A stretch of DNA of 21,014 bases from Stramenopiles sp. TOSAG23-6 (lineage: Eukaryota > Sar), in the NCBI GenBank assembly GCA_900128565.1, contig LT636031.1, forward strand, positions 1 through 21,014, written 5' to 3'. Made by a program: the position numbers and the translations under genes. Shown piece after piece: positions 9,644 to 19,300 of the stretch; position 1 is the first letter of the stretch, and the number at the start of each line of letters is the position of its first letter. Under the pieces are notes generated by a model that had not been told where the DNA came from, did no database searches, and worked only from the letters and a program-made list of their open reading frames with translations.

Positions 9644-9755
9644 ACTCAAAATCTGAATATCAAAGAAAAGTATATCATCATGAGAGTTAGAGTTTTTTTA
9701 TTATCAACAGTAATTAATAATGAATTACTTGAATAAGTCAACTGCTTAAATTCTC

Positions 9756-11885
9756 TTATTCATTTGAACAAACATTTTTCATAATCCATTCACCTTCCTC
9801 TAGTGCACATGTAGCATGCGTTGGATGCGTAGGTAATGCAATCCATGTATCTTTCTCTAGTGCTGCTGTCGCAGTAAGACTTTTATAAACAGTTTCATTT
9901 AATTTCAAAGTGTTTTTAATATCAACACCAAGTAATACTGATATTGTCTTTATCGACTCCTTCTTTCTTCGACCCTTGACTATATACCAATATATTGCAT
10001 CTCCCCATTTCATAATATTAGCACTATCCTTTAAACTGCTTGTATTACTCATTGTTTTAGACTTACTATATGTTGAACGTTTGGCTTTTGAGCAAGGAAC
10101 TTTTGTAGTTTCATGTTTGCTATGTAAACAATGACACGAAATCTCTCGAAATGATTTGTCAGAAGAATTACATTTCAATCTATCACACGAATAAATAGTC
10201 TCATATGCCCCCGAATTTTTATACCTTACTTCAATGCCGTTTTTATTTTCAAAACACTCGCGAAATGAAGCTCTATACCATGCATTGTGAAAAATACCAA
10301 AAATCAATTCGTTAGGTACAAAATTTTATACAATTTTTTTTTGAAATTCATGATAAGAAAACATACACGTACCTTTATATTCTACCATAAGGCCCGCATC
10401 ATTCAAATGTAATGCATTAGCCCATGCAGACATACAAGAAGGAAGATTTGAGTGAGAAATACTGCTGGAAGTGGAAGAAGCACTTTCTTGTTGTGATAAG
10501 AGATTTTGTTCTTGATATTTACATTTGTATGACTTATTACTAAGCATATCCTCAGTTGAACTCTTCCTTTTCTTTCTGTATGACTTATTACTAAACATAT
10601 CCTCAGTTGAACTCTTCCTTTTCTTTCCAGAACTTTTCTTACGTGTTTTAGAAGTTTTGCTTGAAGTGGCAGAAGAAGGTGCAGATATTGAAGATAAGTA
10701 TTGATTACGAAAAGATAAGTATTGATTACGAAGTGATTGTAATGAAACTCCAGCCTGTTTCACACTTAACCAACCATTATCAGTTTTTTTCGATGGTACA
10801 ATCCTGCGCTTCGTACATGTATTTTGGAAAAATATTTCAAAACAAAATTGTTCGTTAGGTACAAAATTTCGTACGAAAAAAAATTCGAAATTAAAAAAAA
10901 TAAAATATACATATAGCCCAGCCAGAAGGTGCGTTAAACATAGCTCTAGTAGTTTCATCAACAATTATACCTTCTTTGGTCAATGCGGCATTGAAGACAA
11001 CACCTTTGAAAGTTATTGTCAGTGCTTTTGGACCTGATAATAAAATCCCGGATTTGACAAGATCTAGAAGACTACATGTATTTTGGAAAAATATTTCAAA
11101 AAAAAATTGTTAGGTACAATTTCGTATGAAAAAAAATTGGAATTCGAAAAAAAATAAAACATACATGACTTTGAGGAGTTTTCATCTTCAATATCAGATG
11201 AATCAATAGCCGAATCAGTCGCCGAATTAGATGCTGAATCAAATAAAGATTCATCGGAATTATGATTTCGTTTGTTAAACTCTTCTTCTTCACTTCCAGA
11301 AGAAGTATTTGAAAAATCATGTTTTTGGTATTTATTGTAGTAGATTTGGCGAGAGTTACGTATTTTCTGAACATTTTTCGCTGAAGGAACATTTACTTGA
11401 CCTCGATGCCTCAATAGAATTCGAGGAAATATCTGAACATTACCATTTGGAAACTCCAACCAATCGGCAGTGTTGTTATCATAATCGATCAGAAATATCA
11501 ATACGTGTTGATTTTTTTTATGTTGCTGATTGTTTGTTAGGTATGGATTTTTTTCAGCAAATGGAGATAAATTAGGTAAATCCTCTTGTAATAAAACCAA
11601 AGTTTTTCCCACATCAGATTTCTTTATATTGTAATACAACTTGATGTACCCCAAAATAAGTTGGTTGTGATATCTGACTTGTACTCTCCTTCCAATAAGG
11701 TTAGGAAAATTATTCATAATAATCTGAGATTGATGAGGGTGAGCATAAGAATGAACTTGTCGAGAGTTATTCTTTATATGTCTAACTCTTTCCGTCTGAC
11801 CATCTCTTTGAGTATTGTTACTGATAAGTTGGCCAGGTTTATCGGAATTTACGCCAATTGCATCAGGAAGAGAAAATGCTCTCAT
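9756..11885 (-). CDS. Putative chromatin protein: Tudor-like, RAMA, Tudor-like, LysM-like (four exons)
   Basis: The exons are 11165-11885, 10911-11075, 10367-10816 and 9756-10279. They total 1860 nt and encode 619 residues, from ATG 11885 to TAA. Domains are read by eye. Residues 63-155 are Tudor-like (LIGRRVQVRYHNQLILGYI ... LIDYDNNTADWLEFPNG). An acidic Ser/Asp tract follows (196-240). Residues 243-330 match the RAMA pattern (LLDLVKSGIL, FKGVVFNAALTKEGII, FNAPSGWAI, NGWLSVKQAGVSLQSLR), which is found in MPND and in restriction/methylase-associated proteins. A Lys/Ser-rich tail resembling a nuclear localisation signal comes next. Residues 438-475 are a second Tudor-like segment (VEYKGTWYRASF ... 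IEVRYKNSG), and 546-595 are LysM-like (ESIKTISVLLGVD ... DTWIALP). The RAMA fold is interrupted by an intron and becomes complete only after splicing, which supports the exon joins. Binding of modified DNA or histones is inferred, not shown. Confidence 0.75.
10280..10366 (-). other. Repeat-family non-canonical intron, RAMA/Tudor gene intron 3
   Basis: This is an 87-nt element beginning GTATGTTTTC, with TTTTGTACCTAACG inside and ending CACAATGCAT. Excision joins VEYKGT to WYRASF and completes a Tudor-like strand pattern. It is the shortest copy and its central palindrome is partly decayed. Confidence 0.7.
10526..10627 (-). repeat. Two tandem 51-bp units in the RAMA/Tudor gene
   Basis: Units 10526-10576 and 10577-10627 encode two nearly identical 17-residue blocks (KKRKSSTEDMxSNKSY). 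They are basic and could act as a duplicated nuclear localisation signal. A separate 21-bp duplication near 10691-10732 repeats RNQYLS. Confidence 0.85.
10817..10910 (-). other. Repeat-family non-canonical intron, RAMA/Tudor gene intron 2
   Basis: This is a 94-nt element beginning GTATATTTTAT, with TTCGTACGAAATTTTGTACC then TAAC, and ending CCAAAATACAT. Excision joins SGWAI-C to TKRRIVPSKK within the RAMA domain, giving the expected Pro-Ser ... NGW spacing. Confidence 0.8.
11076..11164 (-). other. Repeat-family non-canonical intron, RAMA/Tudor gene intron 1
   Basis: This is an 89-nt element beginning GTATGTTTTATTT and ending CCAAAATACAT. CATGTA is present at both junctions. Excision gives SKS-C-SLLDLVKSG in frame. 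Using the nearby AG (GTAG) as a canonical acceptor would create an immediate in-frame TAG. Confidence 0.8.
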
Positions 11886-12273
11886 CTCAAGTGACAATAG
11901 TGTTTTTTTCGAAAGTGGTGAAAGAAGAATCCATCAACAACAACGAAAAAAAATCCGCTGTTATTTTTTTCAAAAACACGAAAAATTCAGATTTTTTTTT
12001 CATGTTTTCCAAGGTTGAACATTTGAAATGATAAATATTTTTAAAAACATCATATTTTCATTAATTCTATTCCGATGGCAAAATTTTTCTGAAGCAAACG
12101 CTGATGATGATGAAACTGTAGTTCATTTAGATATTCTATGTTTTGAAACTTAAAGTAGTGAATTAACAATGAGTCACTTGAATGAGTCCTCTTATTAAAT
12201 TTCTACAAATTCAATTCAATTTTGAAAATAAACAAGGAATATCTATTTATTATGTACGATGAATCAATTTCAT
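11886..12273. other. Intergenic region between VPS53 and the RAMA/Tudor gene
   Basis: This 388-bp AT-rich gap holds the 3' flank of VPS53 and the presumed promoter of the RAMA/Tudor gene. It contains several T8-T9 tracts near 11905-12000. No gene, intron-family copy or strong palindrome was seen. Confidence 0.5.
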
Positions 12274-15163
12274 TCAATTTTGGCTACTACTACTACTACT
12301 TCCCATTCTGAACATTGATGCAAAATTAGCTGCTGTTGCTGCCGCAGTATTCGTATTAAATCGTTGTGAGAGTTCTGCGGCAGCATCGGACACAGTTCCT
12401 GTAAGACTTGTCGGTTTATACTCGAGACCCATCTTTTCAATAACTTCCTGTTGATCACTTTTCTTCTCACCTTTTAGGGTCATAACACGTTGTAAATCTG
12501 CAGCGGTGCCACCAACCCATAAAATTTTAAAACTTTGAGGTAAACGTTCCAAAGGAGTCCCGATTAGTTTCAGCAGCATGACGGCTTTATTCGCTTCTTT
12601 ATTTGCATATTTACTGAATGTGGAGAGAGATCGAATCATCGTAGCTTTTTCATCAGATTCTAAGTCTGAAGTCGGAACAGAAAGAAATGATGTTTTAACA
12701 GCATGTGTATCGAGTAATAGTTGTTGTGCAGCCATTTCACTGATGCGTTTACATTTGAAGATATTTTGTGTAAATCGCGGTAAAAATAAAGCTGCGAAAC
12801 GATCACAGAAATTATTAAAGTAAATCGGTCCAGATAGCGCAGAACGAATGGGTATCACTTGTTCCCGAAGTATTTTTGATATTTCAACCACATAAGGAGA
12901 CTGGTCGCCAACATCAACACATGTATTTTGGAAAAATATTTCAAAAAAATCGTTAGGTACAAAATTTACTATAAAAAAAAATTCCGAAATTGAAAACAAA
13001 TAAAACGTACATGTACCCCACGGCATTCGATGCATTGCAATGAGAGAGGGTTCTAATTTAACGACACAACCAGATATTTATTGTGAAAAAATATTTTTAA
13101 AATTTGAAATTCATTAGGTACGGAATAATTTAACAAAAAAAACAAATAAATAAAAATATGAAATTCATAAATGTAAAACGTACACTAGACACTTAATCGC
13201 TGCTCCAATGACATCATAAAATGCATCGGGAGAAATATCAATATGTATTTTGGAAAAATATTTCACAAAAAAAAAATTGATTTTTGTTAGGTACAAAATT
13301 TCGTATGAAAAATAAATTAGAAATTGAAAAAAAAATAAAACATACATGTTCCTCAAATACTTCGTCGATTTCATCTTGTAGCAACTCTTCTAATTGGGGC
13401 GAAGTCTCCGCACAATAGGCAGCTGTGTTTACAATAAAACAAATCCAGTCACGAGTTTTATCATCTTTAATAACAAAATGATCTCCTAAAGAAGAATTAA
13501 ATTGAGACTTTGGAAGTTTTTCACTTAATCTTTCAGAATATGTTGCTAAAACAGATTTAATTTCCTTTTGAAGTAAAAATAAAGTTTGACCATTAGAAAA
13601 ATGAACACAACGTTCGATTGCTTTTTTGATATATCGAAACAAAACTGCCGCAGATTGTAAAACTCCAATGTTACCTGATGTCATGTTTTCTTCTTCTTCT
13701 GACATAGCCTGTTCCATAATAGTAATCATATTAGCCTTTTCAGCTTCTACATATTTTGACAAATATGGTTGAAATGCTGCGCTAATTATGCCTTTAAACT
13801 TTTTCAATTGTATTTCATTATTTATATTATCTCCATTTTTTCCATTGAGTGACGTAGCACTCCCAAGTGGTGCATTAGAGGTGTCATCAAGACCATCATT
13901 AAAACGATTTGTCTCTCTTTTCTCTTTTTCTTTCTTTTCACGTTCGATTCGTTTGGCTTCAGTCCTCTGTTTTTCATATTTTCTACGAATGCCTTCTGCA
14001 CTATTTGGATCAATTAATTGACCATCATCATCAAATTCTGGACCACCTCCACCACTACGATTTGTTGAATCATCAGAATCTTCAATTTCTTTAAAACGAT
14101 CACATAACATACGTTCAAATGATTTGGTTACACGAAGATGATGCATTAATAATTTCACATGCAAATCTTCGTTCAATAAAGAATTCAATTGAAGCCGCGT
14201 CGCTTCACAAAATTGAATACAAATGCGCCGACACATTTGCCAATTTTGGGGGAAAACGTCAGCTAAATGTTTATCAAAGATCTTGAGAAGTCGTTTAAAC
14301 CATTTAAAACGTCGATCAACTGCAGCTTCTTCAGTTAAAATATAACCTTCGCCACCTCTCCCAAATAATCGATTATATGGACGAAGTTGATCTTCATAAA
14401 ATAAGCGGATAAGTCTCTTTTGATGTGTACCACCGATTGATTCAACTACGAGGCAAGCATCACGTAGAGCTTCAGGGTCTATACCAGCTAACTGAGGATT
14501 ATCTATAATTGCTCCAACTTCTCGAAATTGATCAAATATTTTCTCCTTTAAATCTTTTTGAAGCTCTTTGACGACACCACATAACTCAGCCACCTTTGGT
14601 ACATCCGTGTATGCTTCAAAATATGATGCTAATGATGTTACAGCACTCACCAGGTACGCTGCACGGTTATATTCTCCAGTCTTTGACATCTTTTGGAGTT
14701 GGTCAATGGCAGTCACCCACATTTGGAGCTTCTTCAGGGATGCAATTGTCGTAGTCAAGTGATGCTTTGCGGAATCTAATTGTTTAATATCGCGGCATAT
14801 TTCTTCTACCATTACTTCAGACTGCTCTGCTTTTGACTTGATATCTTTTATTTTGTGCGAAAGCTGCAGGATAGACTGCTTCGCATCATCTACATCACGT
14901 GAAGTCTGCTTTGAAGCAACAGCCTGTTCTCTAATTGCTTCAAATATTTCCTCATCTAAATTTTGTATTCGATCATTTAAATCTACAGAAAATTGATCAA
15001 TGCGTGAAAGGGATACTTCATCTGGAAATTGTGTGTTCAAATACGCAATAGGATCAAAGTCAGCACAATCTAGAGGGTCGTCCGAAGGAAGCACGTCTGC
15101 GATAGCTCGTTCTACAGCATCACTGAAACGGTCACGATCAACTGGACTCTGAGATGCTGGCAT
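12274..15163 (-). CDS. VPS53: VPS53, GARP/EARP tethering complex subunit (four exons)
   Basis: The exons are 13346-15163, 13184-13242, 13011-13075 and 12274-12920, totalling 2589 nt or 862 residues. I chose ATG 15163 because the longer open frame reaches only a GTG at 15181. VPS53 is a core subunit of GARP, which tethers endosome-derived vesicles at the trans-Golgi; EARP shares it. The N-terminal region has the family opening (DPLDCADFDPIAYLNTQFPDE style), then a long helical coiled coil and the YNRAAYLVSAVTSLASYFEAY block. A charged Lys/Glu insert lies near 385-450. The C-terminal part has WICFIVNTAAYCAETSPQLE, VGDQSPYV, FKCKRISEMAAQQLLLDTH and the end of the VPS53 C-terminal domain. The order and spacing of conserved blocks run across all three introns, so the exon joins are checked by homology. 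The tail ends in a Ser run coded by a TAG/AGT trinucleotide repeat. This is a conserved housekeeping gene, probably functional. Confidence 0.92.
12921..13010 (-). other. Repeat-family non-canonical intron, VPS53 intron 3
   Basis: This is a 90-nt element beginning GTACGTTTTATTT, with TTTTGTACCTAACG inside and ending CCAAAATACAT. Excision gives MPWGTCVDVGDQSPYV, with the same spacing as other VPS53 proteins between the M-x-W motif and VGDQSPYV. The next AG acceptor (GACCAG) would delete VDVGDQ. Confidence 0.85.
13076..13183 (-). other. Repeat-family non-canonical intron, VPS53 intron 2
   Basis: This is a 108-nt element beginning GTACGTTTTACATTT and ending CACAATAAAT. It is the most diverged copy: the branch-like motif reads TACCTAAT and the central palindrome is lost. 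Excision joins IKCLV to SGCVVKLEPSLIAMHRM in frame, matching the VPS53 region that precedes the M-x-W motif. Confidence 0.8.
13243..13345 (-). other. Repeat-family non-canonical intron, VPS53 intron 1
   Basis: This is a 103-nt element beginning GTATGTTTTATTT, with ATACGAAATTTTGTACC then TAAC, and ending CCAAAATACAT. ACAT precedes both junctions. Excision joins EVFEEH to IDISPDAFYDVIG in frame. No AG exists near the 3' junction. Confidence 0.85.
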
Positions 15164-15477
15164 ATAGGCCGCCAAGGACACAACAGTATTGTGTTTGTAA
15201 TATCAATGTGGGAAGCAGTGCAAATTGAATTGGTATTTAAGTCTGCCTAAAATTCCAGCGAATGATGAAAGCGATGAGACGAATTAAGATGTCAACACGA
15301 CGACTTTGACCCACGGGAACCCTAACCCTAGCCTAGCGTGTCTATCAAGAATTTCAAAATTCATGATGGCTGTCATAAAAAAAACACTTTCGATTTCGGC
15401 AAGAGCAAAGCTTTGCCTTTGAGTTGTTCAATTTAAATTGGATCATAAAGTCGTGATTACTTCATATCGGAAAAAGA
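15164..15477. promoter_or_regulatory. Divergent intergenic region, VPS53 and DUF1330 genes
   Basis: This 314-bp interval separates divergent genes and should hold both promoters. It contains CCCTAACCCTAGCCTA at 15320-15335, which resembles two to three units of a CCCTAA telomere-type repeat. No clear TATA-like element or further gene was seen. Confidence 0.5.
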
Positions 15478-16116
15478 ATGCCGGAGACTTATCTTGTAGC
15501 GTACTTAAAAGTGACTGGAAATCTTGAAGAGTTCAAGACAGAATATGCAGCAAAAGTACCAAAGACTTTAGAACCCTTCGATGGACGCTATTTGGCAAAA
15601 GCTCTCCCTTTGAGTAATGCAAAATTTTCTGAAGGGACTACTGCAAAGGACTACACGTTGTGTGCAGTACTTGTATTTCCAAGCAAAGAAAAAGCTATGG
15701 CATGGAAAAGTAGTGCTGCGTATCAAGCTATCCTTCCTGCACGAAAAGCAAATACTCAAGGTCCTGTCGCCATTGTCGAAGGACTTGGAAATGAATCCAA
15801 GCTGAGTGGTAAGGTAAAGGCAATTCTTGTCGCTTTCCTCAATGTATCCGACATGGACACTTTCAAGCAATATGCAGGTAAAGTCCCAAGCACGTTAGAA
15901 CCGGTTAATGGCCAATATTTGGTCAAAGCCTTGCCTCTTGACAAAACTGCTCTTTATGCGGAGGGTTCGGAAAGTTTTACTCTCGCAGCTGTACTTGGTT
16001 TTGAAAGTATCGAAAAAGCTATGGAGTGGCACGACTCTAAACTTTATCATGAAGAAACTTTGCCTCTGCGCCTGAAAAGTGCTACTGGTCCAATGTGTAT
16101 CACTGCAACGCTGTAA
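15478..16116 (+). CDS. Tandem two-domain DUF1330 protein
   Basis: This is an intronless 212-residue protein from ATG 15478 to TAA. It consists of two homologous halves, about 3-100 and 112-210. Both contain the series YLVAYLKV / ILVAFLNV, KVPxTLEPxxGxYLxKALPL, a TLxAVLxFxSxEKAMxWxxS segment and a terminal GP(V/M) strand. DUF1330 proteins are small alpha/beta barrel (ferredoxin-like) proteins that usually form homodimers, so the fused copy probably forms the dimer within one chain. Enzymatic function is not established for the family. No signal peptide or membrane segment is seen; it is probably cytosolic. Confidence 0.85.
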   Translation: MPETYLVAYLKVTGNLEEFKTEYAAKVPKTLEPFDGRYLAKALPLSNAKFSEGTTAKDYTLCAVLVFPSKEKAMAWKSSAAYQAILPARKANTQGPVAIVEGLGNESKLSGKVKAILVAFLNVSDMDTFKQYAGKVPSTLEPVNGQYLVKALPLDKTALYAEGSESFTLAAVLGFESIEKAMEWHDSKLYHEETLPLRLKSATGPMCITATL

Positions 16117-16279
16117 TTGAAAGTGATGATTGAAACAATTCTACTAAAACGATAATCACAGTAACAATTCGCTAAGCAAAAATGTCCAATAGCGATGGGA
16201 TACACATAAAATTTTGGATATTTTTTAAGTTTCGAATATAAAAATGTAAAATTCCTCAAATGATTGTTTTATTATTTTT

Positions 16280-16296
16280 GAATAATAGTATTATTC
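16280..16296. repeat. Short inverted repeat between convergent genes
   Basis: GAATAATA-G-TATTATTC is a perfect 8-bp inverted repeat around one base. It sits in the 247-bp gap (16117-16363) between the convergent 3' ends of the DUF1330 and cysteine-rich genes. It may help 3'-end formation, but it is AT-only apart from the ends and could be chance. Confidence 0.5.
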
Positions 16297-16363
16297 TAAT
16301 TAACAATATTTGGTACACATTTGAATGTTTTTCGTCTCAAATCTTTAATAATATCTTCTGATA

Positions 16364-19300
16364 TTACAAGATAAACATTAAAATGCAAAAAGTTATACTC
16401 AAGAAGGACGCCAATTCTTTTGATGAAGCTCCACTTGAACCTAATGCCATCGCATGTACATTTTCAGCAGTTACAGTTGGAACTAAACCATTATTGACTT
16501 TTGCCGATAACAATCGATCTTTCGTTAATGCTTCCATCTCTTTTCCCATCAATTGGAGTTCATTTTTTTCTGATTCGTTAGCAGTCATTTGTACAGTCAT
16601 ATCTACTTTGAGAGAACCATCGTAAATTTTCACCCCATTTGTACCATTTTTAACAGATAGTAAACCTCCCGATTCAACTGCAGTCACAATTTCACTCTTA
16701 AGTTTTGCAGCGTTAACACTAGCATCATATTCCATATTGTATTTAAGAGTTATATCAGCACTAAATGTTGCTTTTGCATTCGGTTTAAGTTCTTTTTCTC
16801 CGCCTTTGCTGGTATCATCTTTTACGGTTACGTCTCCATCTTTTGTTTTGTCATTCGGTGTTGGAGTTTTGTCATTCGGTGTTGGAGTAGGAGGGCTAGT
16901 ACACGACGTTTTCTGTAATAACCAGTTGCCATCTGTATCACATTCCCTGGTAATAGCACCGCTTTGTCCAGAAGGGCACGCTATTGACGCTGTTTTGCCA
17001 GCTTCAGTGGTTGGAAAGCCATCAACTGCATTGCAATCAGGGGACTTCGGGGGAAGACCAACCTCCATATCACTCTGTCTCTTTACAAAGATCCATCGGC
17101 CTGCAGATAAACCAGTTGCGCAGAGTAAACCATCTTTTGTCGTAATAGTCGTCTTTATAGGAACACCAATGACACCCGATTCAGTAGATTGTGCAACATC
17201 GAGAGTATCAAATTTTGTACAAATCTCCTTATCAGGCACATCAACTTTCCTACACAATAATGTGCTGGCCCCTTCTACTTCAGTTTTTACAAACGAGTCA
17301 TTTAGAGTTTGTCCAATGATGTGCCCTTTAGCATTAGGTACGTTAGCCCATTTTTCACACGCTTGATATTCAGATGGCATAAGTCTTCTTCGTGTACTTA
17401 GGGGTTTTGTATTATAAAGACCAAGACCAAGTTCAAGGTTTTCAACAACACGTGTTTTGTCTCCACTTGAGCAACTTTTTGTTGTGCAACCACCAGGACA
17501 TGAAATACGGACACTTGCATTAGCCAATTCAAATCCACTCGACGCTATACTTTCACATAACACAGTTTTTGACTTGAGTACAACATTGACTACTCCTTTT
17601 TGTTCTTGAACTTTGTCACTTCCAACACCACACGCATTTGCCACAACAGAAATCGCTGCAACGTTAGGAGCCGTATGACATTGAATTTGACGTTTATACA
17701 TTTCATTAAATACGACAGCAATTCCATCATCAATTAATGCATCCATTTTTCGTCTATCAATATCATCATCCACAACATACTTTGAAGTGTACTCTCTCTT
17801 CATCCATTGTCCCCGTCGAACTTCACCTGCAGTTGTCCACTTACCTGGATACCATTGTGCTCTGGGGTACCACTTTTTATCTGAACATTTACTTGTATTT
17901 TCACAGTCTGCTTTGCTCAATCCGGTCTCGGTCCAATCATTGTGTTTAGATCCACATGTACCTCCATGGGCATCACACGATACTTTATCGTTGGCCTCTT
18001 TAATCCATTTGTGATTTTTCATTGCTTCGCATTCTCCTTTTTTATACACTGGAGCATGGCAACCAAATTTATGTGCGTAATCGTAAGTACTGGCATTATG
18101 ATCACCATTCAGAAAAATATTACGACAGGACTTGCGTCGGCCAGTTTCATCGGGTTCATATGGAAGTATACACTTACCACCACGTACATCCCAATCTGTA
18201 CATTCCCCTTGCTGAGTACATTCGGCTTCAGTTTTACACGATGAATGTCTGTAGAATTTACACTGCATCAAACGTGACATTTTGGCCTCCGTGACAGATA
18301 ATGTATGAAGTGACAATACTGCATCTTTGTGTTCATTAATACAATCTTGATCACTTGTTGGAGCAGATGTCATATTACGTAAAAAACATGTTTGTGTCCA
18401 CCAATCAAAGTCACCTTTAGCAGCATGACATGAAGTATAATCCGTCGCCGATTTAACTTCACATGAAACTTCACATTTTCCACGGTCAGACTTACTATCT
18501 TTACCTGATAATGTGCTACATGAATAAAATGTCGCCGCTTCCTTTTTGCATACTGCTTCACCTTGCTCATCATTAAAATCAAAATCGCGAAGCAAGCAAA
18601 CCTTTTCGGTATCATTCCATTCATACTTTGATGTGCAATCATTTTGAGATTTATCAACAACACACAATGACTTTTTAGCATTATACGAAGTATAATTGTT
18701 ATGACATGCAGAACAATGCCTGTTGCAACTTCCAGAATCTTCACCAAGACATTTGGCATTATAATCCCTACCCTGATTCCTCCTGTAACAAAGGCCTTCT
18801 TCGCATGCTTGTTTACTGTCGTTGTAACCTTTATAATGAGTTCGACCTTCCCACCATTGACCAGCATTTTTTTCACAATTTGCTTTGTTCACGTCAGTTT
18901 TGCTATGACTCCTAAACACAAGACACAAACCAGCCCCACTAGCATAGTTGCTGTAAAAATAAAGACCCGAAAACATTGGGATAGTATTATTAGCAGTTTT
19001 TAATGAATGACACTTATCGTTATCGTTCTTATCAGGAAAGAAACACATGGGTTCTCGACATTGATGATGGTCTCGATTTTCATTATGATCAACCGGCAGA
19101 ATGGATTCGTTTGGTTCACATTTCACTACCCACTGGTTCAATTGTTGCTTTGTCTTTGTGTCACATGTTGAAGTATCACATTTCTTAATATGCTCACAAT
19201 AAGCCTTTGAGTCTGTTTCAATATGATGAAAATATCCTGGAAACTTTGACGATGCATCCTTAAAACATGCTTTAACACACGTAGGTGGGTATGTCGTATT

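Larger units (their letters stand above)
9434..9755. other. Intergenic region with two inverted repeats
   Basis: This 322-bp gap lies between the stop of the RAMA/Tudor gene and the ATG of the orphan gene, both on the minus strand. It holds two inverted repeats: CCGAACTT-C-AAGTTCGG at 9545-9561, and one at 9621-9643 with two 11-bp arms (TTGATTTCATC and its complement) around a single T. No gene or intron-family element is seen. Confidence 0.6.

Noticed and set aside
11070-11164. A canonical GT-AG intron ending at the GTAG after ACAT
   Set aside because: Using this AG gives the codons TTC TTC TAG and stops at once. The GT...AT placement keeps the RAMA frame, and no similar AG exists at most other copies.
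8397-13345. AT-AC (U12-type) introns read on the plus strand
   Set aside because: The reverse complement reads AT...AC, but all host genes, including VPS53, are on the minus strand, and the U12 5' consensus ATATCCTT is absent.
8397-13345. Group I or group II self-splicing introns
   Set aside because: The elements are only about 90-108 nt and AT-rich. There is no room for a catalytic core or domain V.
8397-13345. CRISPR-like array from the repeated GTTAGGTACAAAATTT segments
   Set aside because: Copies are irregularly spaced, lie inside eukaryotic genes and extend over the whole element. There are no uniform spacers.
13238-13345. C-terminal extension of VPS53 reading through into the AT-rich element
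   Set aside because: The extension (with NFVPN and FQNTY) is the translated intron. The same peptide strings recur at the ends of unrelated frames in this window.
16737-17366. 209-residue plus-strand frame antisense to the cysteine-rich gene
   Set aside because: Low-complexity hydrophobic composition mirrors the opposite strand's Pro/Thr repeats; no motif supports it.
18370-18876. 168-residue minus-strand frame inside the cysteine-rich gene
   Set aside because: It is an alternate frame of the same strand within a clear 4.6-kb coding exon, with no domain of its own.
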